42,740 bases of DNA from Pseudomonadota bacterium (GTDB taxonomy: Bacteria; Chloroflexota; UBA6077; JAJPHF01), in the NCBI GenBank assembly GCA_021325365.1, contig JAJPHF010000025.1, positions 1 through 42,740 on the forward strand. Reading direction: 5' to 3'. Positions 25,403 to 32,971 of the stretch are shown here, one piece after another; the stretch's first letter is position 1, and each line of letters starts with the position of its first letter. Made by a program: the position numbers and the translations under genes. The notes below the pieces were generated by a model that did not search any database, was not told the origin of the DNA, and saw nothing but the letters and a program-made list of their open reading frames with translations.

Positions 25403-26112
25403 CAAGCGCTCACCGCCCCCAGGTAGCGCGCCGCCAGCTCGTCCGGCCCCGCGAACTCGCCGGGCCGGAACATCCCCGTCAGCACGCCGCGGTCCATCGC
25501 GTACAGCCGGCTGCACGTGTCCATGATGAGGTCGAACGAGGCGTCCACCACCAGCACCGCGACGCCCAGCTCGGCCGCCTTCGCGAGCGCGGCGCCGATC
25601 AGCGCGACGTTCGCCGGCATCAGCCCCTCGGTCGGCTCGTCCACCAGCAGCAGCTTGGGGCGCAGCGCCAGGCCGCGCGCCAGCGACAGCATCTTCTGCT
25701 GGCCGCCGCTCAGCGTGCCCGCGAGCTGCAGCCGCCGCTCGGCCAGGATGGGGAACAGCTCGTAGGCGGCGGCCAGGCAGCCCCGCACGTCCCGCGGCCG
25801 GTGGATCAGCGCGCCGATCCGCAGGTTCTCCTCGACGGTCATCTGCGGGAAGACGGCGCGCTCCTCGGGCACGTACCCCAGCCCGCGCGCCGCCCGCGCG
25901 TGCGACGGCAAGCCCGTTAGCTCCGCGCCGTCGAAGACGATCTCCCCCCGCGTGCGCGCCTCCAGCCCCATGATGGCCTTCAGCGTCGTCGTCTTGCCGA
26001 CGCCGTTGCGGCCCATCAGCCCGACCGCCTCGCCCTGGCCCACCGACAGGCTGATCCCCTGCACGACGTGGCTGGCGCCGTAGTAGGCGTGCAGGTCGCG
26101 CAGCTCAAGCAT
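25402..26112 (-). CDS. livF: Liv-type ABC transporter ATPase LivF
   Basis: A 236-residue ABC ATPase. Walker A is GRNGVGKT (34-41), the signature is LSGGQ (134-138) and Walker B is LLLVDE (154-159), with EPTEGL following as is typical of LivF. The switch position after VLVV reads DAS and carries no histidine; many LivF proteins have EQN here, so this is a further drift of a position already unusual in the family. It overlaps the livG stop by eight bases. It powers transport together with LivG. Confidence 0.95.
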   Translation of the reverse strand: MLELRDLHAYYGASHVVQGISLSVGQGEAVGLMGRNGVGKTTTLKAIMGLEARTRGEIVFDGAELTGLPSHARAARGLGYVPEERAVFPQMTVEENLRIGALIHRPRDVRGCLAAAYELFPILAERRLQLAGTLSGGQQKMLSLARGLALRPKLLLVDEPTEGLMPANVALIGAALAKAAELGVAVLVVDASFDLIMDTCSRLYAMDRGVLTGMFRPGEFAGPDELAARYLGAVSA

Positions 26113-26932
26113 CGCGCCGGCCCCGCAGGAACACCCGCCGTACCTCGGCCGCGTCGAACACCTCGTCGGCGGTGCCCTCGGCGATCTTCTGGCCCTCGGA
26201 GAACGCCGTCACGCGCGTCGCCACGCTGCGGACCAGGTGGACGTCGTGCTCGGCCATGACGATCGTGGCCGACCCGACGATCTTCCGCAGCAGGGCGCCC
26301 AGCCCCGCCCGCTCGTGGGCGCTCATGCCCGACGACGGCTCGTCGAGCAGCAGCACGCGGGGCTGCCCGGCCAGCGCCGTGGCGATCTCGAGCTGGCGCT
26401 GCTGCCCGTGCGCCAGCAGCTCGGCGGGCACGCGCGCCGCGCCGTCCAGCCCCACCAGCGCCAGCAGCTCCTCGGCCGCGGCCACGTCCTCGGCGCGGCT
26501 GCGCAGCCGCAGCAGCCCGAACAGCCCCCGCCGCGCCTGCACGGCGAGCAGCACGTTCTCCAGGCAGGTGAAGCCGGGAATGATGCTGGTGAGCTGGAAC
26601 GAGCGGCCGATGCCCGCCCGCGCCCGCCAGCTCGGCGTGGTGCGGCCGAGCGGCCGCCCCGCGAAGTAGACCTCGCCCGCGGTGGGCAGGATCTGGCCCC
26701 CGAGCAGGCTGAGGACGGTGGACTTGCCGGCGCCGTTCGGGCCGATGAAGACGTGGACGTCGCCCTCGCGCACGTCGAGGTCGACGCCGGCGACGGCGCG
26801 GAACGCCCCGTAATGCTTCGCGAGGCCGCGCGCCGCGAGCACCACCCCCGCGGCCGGGCCGCCCGCGGCCCCCGCGCGCGCGTCGGTGGGCACCGCGCCG
26901 CTGGTCGGCGCGGTGGGAAGCAGCTCTGCCAT
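26105..26932 (-). CDS. livG: Liv-type ABC transporter ATPase LivG
   Basis: A 275-residue ABC ATPase and the first gene of the livG-F-H-M run. Walker A is GPNGAGKST (64-72), the signature is LAHGQQ, Walker B is VLLLDEPSSG, and the switch histidine is in MAEHD. GRSFQLTSIIPGFTCLENVL is the characteristic LivG Q-loop region. About 30 extra N-terminal residues (Ala/Gly/Pro/Thr-rich) precede the domain, so an internal start is possible. The operon promoter should lie in 26933-27114, where I see no clear boxes. Confidence 0.94.
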   Translation of the reverse strand: MAELLPTAPTSGAVPTDARAGAAGGPAAGVVLAARGLAKHYGAFRAVAGVDLDVREGDVHVFIGPNGAGKSTVLSLLGGQILPTAGEVYFAGRPLGRTTPSWRARAGIGRSFQLTSIIPGFTCLENVLLAVQARRGLFGLLRLRSRAEDVAAAEELLALVGLDGAARVPAELLAHGQQRQLEIATALAGQPRVLLLDEPSSGMSAHERAGLGALLRKIVGSATIVMAEHDVHLVRSVATRVTAFSEGQKIAEGTADEVFDAAEVRRVFLRGRRDA

Positions 26933-27114
26933 ACCGGGCCAGCCCTCCGCGGTCCACCATCACGATCCGCTGGGCGCCGGGCGCATCGGCCGCGTAGCTC
27001 GCGCGGCTTCAGTCGCGAGCCGACGCTGCAGGGTGGGCTATTGTAGCATCACGGGCCGGCGTGTCAAACGCGTTGCCTCGTCCGCTCGTGGGCTAAGCGG
27101 CCGGCCCAGGTTGG

Positions 27115-27145
27115 TGTGTAGGTTTGGCGAAGCCAAACCCACACA
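27115..27145. terminator. 14-bp stem-loop after the MFS gene
   Basis: TGTGTAGGTTTGGC (27115-27128) pairs with GCCAAACCCACACA (27132-27145), with one mismatch and a GAA loop. It lies 18 bases beyond the MFS stop codon and upstream of livG, so it should end the MFS transcript. It is the only such hairpin in this gap. Confidence 0.6.
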
Positions 27146-27163
27146 CTATCCCTGGCCGAGTGC

Positions 27164-28402
27164 TTAGGCGCCGCTGGCGGTCGTCGCCCGCGCCAGCGCC
27201 CGCGGCTTCTCGCGCACCCCCACCCCGAGCAGCAGCGCCGCTCCCAGGCTGGTGCAGGCAAGGAAGGCGAACGCCGTCGGGAAGCCGGGGCCGTCGGCCA
27301 GCGCCGCGAAGGTGAGCGGGCTCAGCACCTGGCCGCCCTCCGCGATCAGGCGCCAGGCCCCCAGGAAGCGGCCCCGTGACTGCGCCGGCGCGGCGTCCGA
27401 GGCGAGCACCTGCATCGAGCCCGACGTGATGCTGAGCGAGGCCCGCACCCAGAACAGGCTGATGACGTAACTGGTGAGCGACAGCCCCAGGTAGGCGACC
27501 GCCGCCATGCTCACCAGGCCGCAGCCGAGCAGCGCGAGGCCCGGCACCAGCGTCGCCTTGCGGCCGAAGCGGTCCATCAGGTGCCCCATGCCGAAGGTGA
27601 TCGGGATGCCCAGGGCGCTCGTCGCCGTCACCAGCAGCCCGAGCGTTTCCGGCCCGATGCCGTAGGCGTAGACGACGAACAGGTCGAGCGTCCCGCCCCA
27701 GATGGCGCCGCGCGTCAGCGACGCGAGGAGCTGGATCGCGAACAGCACCAGGATCGGCCAGACCAGGAAGCTGGCCAGGCTGGCGCCCGTCGCCTCGCCG
27801 CGCGCGTCCCGCGCCGCCAGGTGCCGCGTCTCGCGCACCAGCTTGAAGCTCGGCACGATGGCGAGCAGCGCCAGCAGGCCGTAGATGACGAACGGCGCGC
27901 GGATGTCCCAGGCGGCGGCAAACCCGCCCACCGCCGGCCCGAGCAGGCGGCCGGTGCTGTCCATGCCGTACAGCCCGGTGATCTGGCGGCCGCGCCGTCC
28001 GCCGCCGCTGTCGGTGATCGTCGCCAGCCGCCCCAGGATCCACATCTGCTGCGCCCAGCCGCCGATGAAGCGGTAGACCAGCAGCTCGGGGAAGGAGTGC
28101 GCGCTGGCGACCAGGAACGACGCCAGCGCCGTCAGCAGCGGCCCGGCAAGGATGATGCGGCGGCGGCCAACGCGGTCGAGCAGGTAGCCGGTGGGCAGCG
28201 TGGCGGCAGCCGAGCCGGCGCCGTAGGCCACCAGCACCAGCGCGGCCACCCCGAAGGTCACGCCGAACGAGCGCGCGTACACCGGCACGGCCGGCTCCGC
28301 GATGCTCGTGCCCAGGCCCAGAATGAGCGCCGGCAGGTACAGCGAGAGCACCGCCCCGTGCGCCCCCTCGCTGTCCCCCTCGGCCGCTCGCGCCGCGCTC
28401 AC
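27164..28402 (-). CDS. Major facilitator superfamily transporter
   Basis: A 412-residue MFS transporter from the GTG at 28402, with about twelve membrane segments. Family signals: the loop 2-3 motif GYLLDRVGRRRIILAG, the repeated form GHLMDRFGRKATLVPG in the second half, and AYGAGSAAATLPTG. The longer frame to 28501 adds 33 residues rich in Arg and Gly that do not look like a transporter. The GTG overlaps the stop of a short upstream frame with a good ribosome site (28399-28449), so it is probably translated by coupling. The C-terminal segment AQSRGRFLGAWRL resembles drug/proton antiporters, but the substrate is unknown. Confidence 0.88.
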   Translation of the reverse strand: MSAARAAEGDSEGAHGAVLSLYLPALILGLGTSIAEPAVPVYARSFGVTFGVAALVLVAYGAGSAAATLPTGYLLDRVGRRRIILAGPLLTALASFLVASAHSFPELLVYRFIGGWAQQMWILGRLATITDSGGGRRGRQITGLYGMDSTGRLLGPAVGGFAAAWDIRAPFVIYGLLALLAIVPSFKLVRETRHLAARDARGEATGASLASFLVWPILVLFAIQLLASLTRGAIWGGTLDLFVVYAYGIGPETLGLLVTATSALGIPITFGMGHLMDRFGRKATLVPGLALLGCGLVSMAAVAYLGLSLTSYVISLFWVRASLSITSGSMQVLASDAAPAQSRGRFLGAWRLIAEGGQVLSPLTFAALADGPGFPTAFAFLACTSLGAALLLGVGVREKPRALARATTASGA

Positions 28403-28449
28403 GCGGCAGCCCGCCGGCCGCGCCGCGCGTCGCCGCCGTATCCAGCCAT
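28399..28449 (-). CDS. Short leader reading frame coupled to the MFS gene
   Basis: A 16-residue frame (MAGYGGDARRGRRAAA) starts at an ATG with GGGAGGAG just upstream and stops at TGA 28401-28399, overlapping the MFS GTG start by four bases (GTGA). The transporter's own GTG has no comparable ribosome site. This layout suggests that ribosomes load on the leader and re-initiate on the transporter. Alternatively, the true MFS start is further upstream and the overlap is chance. Confidence 0.4.
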   Translation of the reverse strand: MAGYGGDARRGRRAAA

Positions 28450-28567
28450 GCTCCTCCCGCGCCGCCCAGCCGCCGGCTTGCGCGCCGAGCGCAGACCCCA
28501 CCGAGCGGCCGGGCCCTACTGGTCCTTCCCTGCGGCGGCTCAGTTATAGCACTCGCCTCTCGCGCGG

Positions 28568-28852
28568 TCACGCCGGCGCCTGCCGGTCGCGCCGCGTCGC
28601 CACCTTGAGCGCGTCGCGCAGCACGCTCTTCAGAAACCACGGCCCGAACGGGCGGCGGGGATCGAACTGCTCGATGCGCTCGTACGCTTTCACGAACGCC
28701 GCCTGGGTCACGTCGTGCGCGGCGGCCAGATCGTGGGTCACCAGGGAGGCCGTCCGCAGCGCGCGCGGGTAGTAGAGCCGTGCCAGCGGCTCGAGCCCGC
28801 TGACGTCGCCTTGTCGCAGCCGCGCGACCGCCTCGCGCTCCTCCAAGGGCAT
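28568..28852 (-). CDS. Sigma-70 (ECF) region 2-only protein
   Basis: A 94-residue protein matching region 2 of ECF sigma factors: VARLRQGDVSGLEPLARLYY, then LRTASLVTHDLAAAHDVTQA, and FVKAYERIEQFDPRRPFGPW, the segment that binds core polymerase and the -10 element. It ends soon afterwards at a clean stop. No region 4, which reads the -35 box, is found in any frame before the next gene. It could be a decayed sigma factor, an anti-sigma-like decoy or a genuine region 2-only regulator. GGAGG sits five bases before the ATG. It begins 45 bases after the hybrid histidine kinase stop codon and is probably co-transcribed with it. Confidence 0.8.
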   Translation of the reverse strand: MPLEEREAVARLRQGDVSGLEPLARLYYPRALRTASLVTHDLAAAHDVTQAAFVKAYERIEQFDPRRPFGPWFLKSVLRDALKVATRRDRQAPA

Positions 28853-28897
28853 CGGATCCTCCAGAGCCTTGCAAGGGCGCGCTCTCGGTTCCCGGCC

Positions 28898-31684
28898 TTA
28901 GGCGCACCGACGGGTGGCAGGGGGCTGGGTTACCATGCGGATCACACCCTGCACGTCGCTGAGGCGATAGGGCTTAGCTAGCACCGCGGCCACCCCCGCG
29001 GCGCGGGCCTCCTCGGCCTCGATCGCCGCGCCCCAGCCGGTCGCCAGGACCACCGGCAGGTTAGGCCATTCCTCCCGCACCGCCGCGGCCAGCTCCCAGC
29101 CGTTCATCCCCGCCCCCATGCCCACGTCGGAGATCACCAGGTCGTGCGGTTCCGCGCGGAGGTGCTCCAGCGCCTCCTCGCCGGAGGTCGCCGTACACAC
29201 GCGGTGGCCTAGGGGCGCTAGTAGTGCGGCGACCATCTGCGTGAGCGCTGGCTGATCGTCCACCGCGAGGATGCGGAGCGCCACTGCCCCGGCCGGCGGC
29301 TCGGCGGGTGCGGCGGCGGTGGGTATCGGTGGCGCCGCGGGCAGACGCAGCTGGAACGTCGTGCCGGCGCCTGGTGCCGACTCTACCCCAATCTGGCCGC
29401 CATGCCGCTCGACAATGCCGAAGGCCATCGCGAGCCCCAGCCCGGTGCCGTGCTCGCCCTTCGTCGTGAAGAACGGCTCAAATATCTGGGCTTGCAGGTC
29501 AGTCGGGATACCCGTACCGTTGTCCGACACGTCGACGAGGATGGCGTCGGCCTCGCGGCGGGCGACGATGCGAATGACTCCCCCGTGCGGTAGCGCGTCG
29601 ACCGCGTTGAAGACCAGGTTGGTGAACACCTCGCGCAAGCTCTCAGGCCACCCTTGGACGACGAGCCCGTCGTCGGCCTCGACGTGCAGATCGATCGGGC
29701 GCCCCTCGGCCTGGGCCGCGTCGCGCCAGCGCGGAGCCGTGAGCTGAGCCGTGTCGTGCAGCAGCCGGCCCAGCTCCACCCGCTCGGCGGGCCCGACCGG
29801 GCGAGGACGACTGAAGGTGAGCAGGCGCTTCACCGTCTCGGCGCCATCCAGCGCGGCCTTCCCAATGACGTCGAGCGCGCTGCTCAGCGCCTCGGGGTCC
29901 GAGCGCCCCGCATCCAGCGTACGCCGGGCGATGTCGCTGTGGCCCACGATGAGCGCTAGATTCTGGTTCAGATCGTGGGCCACGCCGCTCGCCAGCTGCC
30001 CGAGCGCGCGCAGCTTCTCCGACTGCGCTAGCAAGTGCCGCTGCCGCTCCGCCTCCAGGCGCGGGGTGATGTCATTGAAGGTGATCAACAGGCCGCGCAG
30101 CGCGGCGTCTTCCAGGATCGGCGTACAGGTGTATTCGACCGGGCACGGCGTCCCATCGCGCCGCGTGAAGGTGGCCTCGGACTCCTGCGCGCGGCACCCT
30201 TGGTGCAGCGCGGCCGCCAGGGCACAGCGCCCCGTTGCGCCCGCGTCGGCGGGCTCGGCCGGGTGCACGACGGCGTGGAACGGCCAGCCGACTAGCTCCG
30301 CCACGGTGTAGCCCAGCAGGCGGGCGGCCGCCGGATTCACGAAGGTCAGCGCCCCGGCCGGGTCCAGCCCACAAATACCCGCGTCCACCGCGTCGAGCAG
30401 CAGCGCGTGCTGCCGCCCGAGTCGCGCCAGCGCGGCCTCCGCGCGCCTGCGCTCGGCCAGCTCGTGCTGTAGCTCGGCGTTCGCGGCCTGCCACTCGCGC
30501 GTGCGCGCCGCGACCCGCGCCTCGAGGTCCTGGTGGATCTGCGCCAGCTCGGCGGTGCGGATCGCCAGGTGGCGGCGCAGCTCGTCGAAGGCCCGGGCCA
30601 GGCGAGCCACCTCACGGATGCTACTGTTCGGCAAGGGCGCCGTCATGTCGCCGACAGCCAAGCGACTGGCCGCACGCGCGAGCGTGGCCAGCGGCGATGC
30701 GAGCCAGCGAGCGGCCGCGGCGCCCGCCGCGACGGCCAGCCCGATCGCCAGGAGCAGCACCCCTAGCGTGATCCACGCCCGCCGCCACACGCCGGCCAGG
30801 ACGCTGGCCTCCGGCCGCTCCACGAAGACGCCCCAGCTCAGGTCGTCGATCCGGGCGTAGCCGACTAGCTGGGTGTCGCCGGCTGTCCGGTAGCGAGCGC
30901 TCCCTACGCCGCCCGGATCGGTGCGGAGCGCCGTGACCGCGGGCGTGTCCGCCAGGTCGGCGAGCGCCTCGCTGGGCGTCAGGCGGCTGTGCGCCACCAT
31001 CCGGTCGCGGTCGTCGACGACGTACACCTCGGCGCCTGACGTAGCGCGGGCGTGCGCGAGGAGCGTGCCCAGCCGCTCGGGGAAGATAATGCCGATCACC
31101 ACGCCGGCGAAGGCGCCGTCGGCCTCGCGGATCGGCGTTCCCAGAACCAGCACCGGCGCCCGGCGCACCGGCGAGATGTTCACCAGCTGCGCCGTTCGGT
31201 TCGTGCGGCGGATCTCTTGAAACACCGGCAGGTCCGCGACGTTGGGCAGACCGCCATAGCCGCTCATGGCGAGCTGCGCGCCGGTCGCACTGTTGACTGA
31301 GAGCGCCGCGAGGTCGGGGAGTGTTGCGCGAATGTCGTCTAGCAGCTTCGCCCGCGCCTCGGGACTCATGGTCAGCAGGTCGGGCTGCATGGCCACCGAG
31401 ACGACGCCCGCCTCGTACACGTCGTCGTAGTCGTCGATATAAGCGGCGACCGTGCCCGCGAGAGTGCTCTGCTCCGCCAGCGCCGCCTCCACGGCCTCGC
31501 CGGCCGCGCTCATCGTCAAGAGCACCGCGGCGATCACGAGCGGGACCGCCGCCGCTACCACCAGAGCAAGCGCAAGCTGCGCTCGCAGCGAGTTGGGTCG
31601 CAGCCGTCCGAGCGCCCGCCGCCCCCACGTCGTCGGCCACCAGCCGGCGAGCCGCGCTAGCCCCAACGCTCCCCCATTGGTCAT
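28898..31684 (-). CDS. Hybrid sensor histidine kinase with dCACHE, HAMP, PAS and receiver domains
   Basis: A 928-residue membrane sensor. In order: TM1 (about 37-60), a dCACHE-type extracellular sensor (about 60-285, with the inner YVVDDRDRMVAHSRL), TM2 (about 297-322), a HAMP linker and coiled coil, a PAS domain (about 430-540, LLDAVDAGICGLDPAGALTF), HisKA with the phospho-acceptor His near 571 in SGVAHDLNQN, an HATPase domain (N box FNAVDAL, G boxes DNGTGIP and GTGLGLAM), and a C-terminal receiver with Asp near 850 (DLVISDVGMG). It should phosphorylate its own receiver in response to an extracellular ligand. No separate DNA-binding partner is adjacent. The downstream gene encodes a region 2-only sigma-like protein. 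No ribosome site precedes the ATG, which lies in a palindrome. Confidence 0.94.
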   Translation of the reverse strand: MTNGGALGLARLAGWWPTTWGRRALGRLRPNSLRAQLALALVVAAAVPLVIAAVLLTMSAAGEAVEAALAEQSTLAGTVAAYIDDYDDVYEAGVVSVAMQPDLLTMSPEARAKLLDDIRATLPDLAALSVNSATGAQLAMSGYGGLPNVADLPVFQEIRRTNRTAQLVNISPVRRAPVLVLGTPIREADGAFAGVVIGIIFPERLGTLLAHARATSGAEVYVVDDRDRMVAHSRLTPSEALADLADTPAVTALRTDPGGVGSARYRTAGDTQLVGYARIDDLSWGVFVERPEASVLAGVWRRAWITLGVLLLAIGLAVAAGAAAARWLASPLATLARAASRLAVGDMTAPLPNSSIREVARLARAFDELRRHLAIRTAELAQIHQDLEARVAARTREWQAANAELQHELAERRRAEAALARLGRQHALLLDAVDAGICGLDPAGALTFVNPAAARLLGYTVAELVGWPFHAVVHPAEPADAGATGRCALAAALHQGCRAQESEATFTRRDGTPCPVEYTCTPILEDAALRGLLITFNDITPRLEAERQRHLLAQSEKLRALGQLASGVAHDLNQNLALIVGHSDIARRTLDAGRSDPEALSSALDVIGKAALDGAETVKRLLTFSRPRPVGPAERVELGRLLHDTAQLTAPRWRDAAQAEGRPIDLHVEADDGLVVQGWPESLREVFTNLVFNAVDALPHGGVIRIVARREADAILVDVSDNGTGIPTDLQAQIFEPFFTTKGEHGTGLGLAMAFGIVERHGGQIGVESAPGAGTTFQLRLPAAPPIPTAAAPAEPPAGAVALRILAVDDQPALTQMVAALLAPLGHRVCTATSGEEALEHLRAEPHDLVISDVGMGAGMNGWELAAAVREEWPNLPVVLATGWGAAIEAEEARAAGVAAVLAKPYRLSDVQGVIRMVTQPPATRRCA

Positions 31685-31692
31685 GAACCAAT
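31676..31692. promoter_or_regulatory. Palindrome over the kinase start codon
   Basis: ATTGGT-CATGA-ACCAAT on the plus strand is a 6-bp inverted repeat whose 5-base centre contains the kinase ATG (read on the minus strand). It could be an operator, or an mRNA hairpin that presents the start codon in its loop. There is no Shine-Dalgarno sequence upstream. Confidence 0.35.
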
Positions 31693-32010
31693 CGTGTTAG
31701 TCGTCAAAGATTGTCGTTTCACCGGCCACCCTTGCCCAGGGTCCAGAGTACTGCCGAGCCCGAACCGCGGTACTTTCGGCGGCCAGGCAGCGCGCGCGCC
31801 GGCTGCACGGGCTCCGCGCGCGACCGCTTCTTCCCACACACTCGCCGCAACGTCCGTCTCCCCTCGCCCCCCGGACAACTGCCCCCGCCAATGCATTTCT
31901 ATTAGTCAGGGCCGTGGGGGCGCTACCTGGGAGAGCCAGCGGACGAGCGGAGGGCTCCCGCCAATGCATTTCCATTAGTTACAACCGTTTTCGTGGGCGT
32001 TGAGCCAAGC

Positions 32011-32113
32011 GGTAGGGCAGGGGCTCGTCCCCTGCCGCCCGGCCGGGTCTGCTCATGCCAGCCGATCTACCAAACCCGAGGTAGGGCAGGGGCTCGTCCC
32101 CTGCCGCCCGGCC
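32011..32113. repeat. Two near-identical 34-bp hairpin repeats
   Basis: Identical 34-base units lie at 32011-32044 and 32080-32113. Each contains GGCAGGGG-CTCGT-CCCCTGCC, an 8-bp hairpin, followed by GCCCGGCC. A diverged copy lies at 19829-19860, so this is a dispersed family in the genome. Confidence 0.7.
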
Positions 32114-32282
32114 AACGCTGCCCGGCTCGATCATCCTGAAAACCGCAGTAGTAAGGGCCGGGGGCGTCGCACCCGTCCCGGTGTCGGACCGACCCGGCAC
32201 GCAGCTCACGTACTCCCTCACCCCCTAGGAGGGGAGCGACGCTCGCAGTATGCCGCGCCGCAGGGTGAGGGCGTCTTCCCTC

Positions 32283-32461
32283 GTCCCCTCCCCTCTCCCC
32301 CTGGGGAAAGGGCCGGAGTGAAGACCGGTCCCTCCCCCTCTCCCCCTGGGAGAGGGCCGGAGTGAGGACCGGTCCCTCCCCCTCTCCCCCTGGGAGAGGG
32401 CCGGGGTGAGGGCGTTCCCCGCGTCCTGCGCCCTCTCCCCCGGCGAGCGGGCCGGGGTGAG
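32283..32461. repeat. Tandem GC-rich CTCTCCCCC...GGGAGAGGG repeats
   Basis: Four related units lie in tandem (about 32291-32328, 32331-32372, 32375-32412 and 32431-32461). Each pairs a CCCTCTCCCC arm with GGGAGAGGGCC and then has GG.GTGAGG; the first three also share CCGGTCCCTCC joints. A related hairpin is at 40982-41002. The units are imperfect hairpins, not a CRISPR array. Confidence 0.65.
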
Positions 32462-32550
32462 GGCCCGCCCCGGCAGGCGACCCGCTGGGCTGCCTTGCGT
32501 ATCACCCGTCTGCGCCGGACGAGCGCCCCCTGCCAATGCATTCCTAGTAG

Positions 32551-32971
32551 AGAGGCCGCGAGGCGCGCCGGAGAGCGCCTGCTAGCTCGCGCGACGTGGT
32601 CGCCGGCATTCCCCGTACACGCCTCCCTCCCGCCCGCCGCCCGCGCCCGGCCCGGGGCACCCCGCCCCGCCGGCCCGGCCCGCGGCGGAGCGCCCGGGGG
32701 AGTATCGTACGGGGCAAACGATGCGACCTTCCGCGCCCGAGGAGCACGCGCAGACCCGCGCCCGGCCTAGCAGTTAACCACCCGGTCAAGGAGCATCGTT
32801 TGACCGTTCCTCGGCTAAACCGCGCCGCAACGTGGTGGAGCGCGCCCAAGATCGGCATTCGACTGGCAACCGTATGGACGCCTTGCTACCATAGCCCTCG
32901 GAGTCCCGCCGTGCAGACCGGAACGGCCAGCTCGGCGCACAGCCAGCGCTAGCGCGCGGAGGAGTGGGACG
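32551..32971. promoter_or_regulatory. Upstream region of the Rieske oxygenase with a dyad operator-like site
   Basis: CGGTCAA (32783-32789) and TTGACCG (32800-32806) form a perfect 7-bp dyad with a 10-base spacer, 165 bases before the oxygenase start. Overlapping it, CAAACGATGC (32715-32724) is repeated inverted as GCATCGTTTG (32793-32802). These could bind a dimeric regulator. Nothing else is recognised here. Confidence 0.35.

Larger units (their letters stand above)
31885..32550. repeat. Three copies of a GCCAATGCATT-type intergenic repeat
   Basis: The motif GCCAATGCATTTCTATTAGT occurs at 31887-31906. It recurs with one change at 31960-31979 and in a more diverged form at 32532-32550 (GCCAATGCATTCCTAGTAG). 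All three have the same orientation. They bracket blocks of other repeats, so they could be ends of small non-autonomous elements. No gene is seen in the span. Confidence 0.6.

Noticed and set aside
25402..26112. Missing switch histidine in LivF as a sign of an inactive ATPase
   Set aside because: LivF proteins commonly lack this histidine (EQN at the position), and all other motifs are intact, so inactivity is not supported.
27093..28907. A 604-codon open frame on the minus strand
   Set aside because: It is a shadow of the MFS transporter and sigma-like gene in a different frame. The transporter frame has membrane segments and MFS motifs; this one is Arg/Ala/Gly-rich noise.
32283..32461. 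Possible CRISPR array
   Set aside because: Units are imperfect, unequal in spacing and GC-rich hairpins, with no unique spacers and no cas genes nearby.
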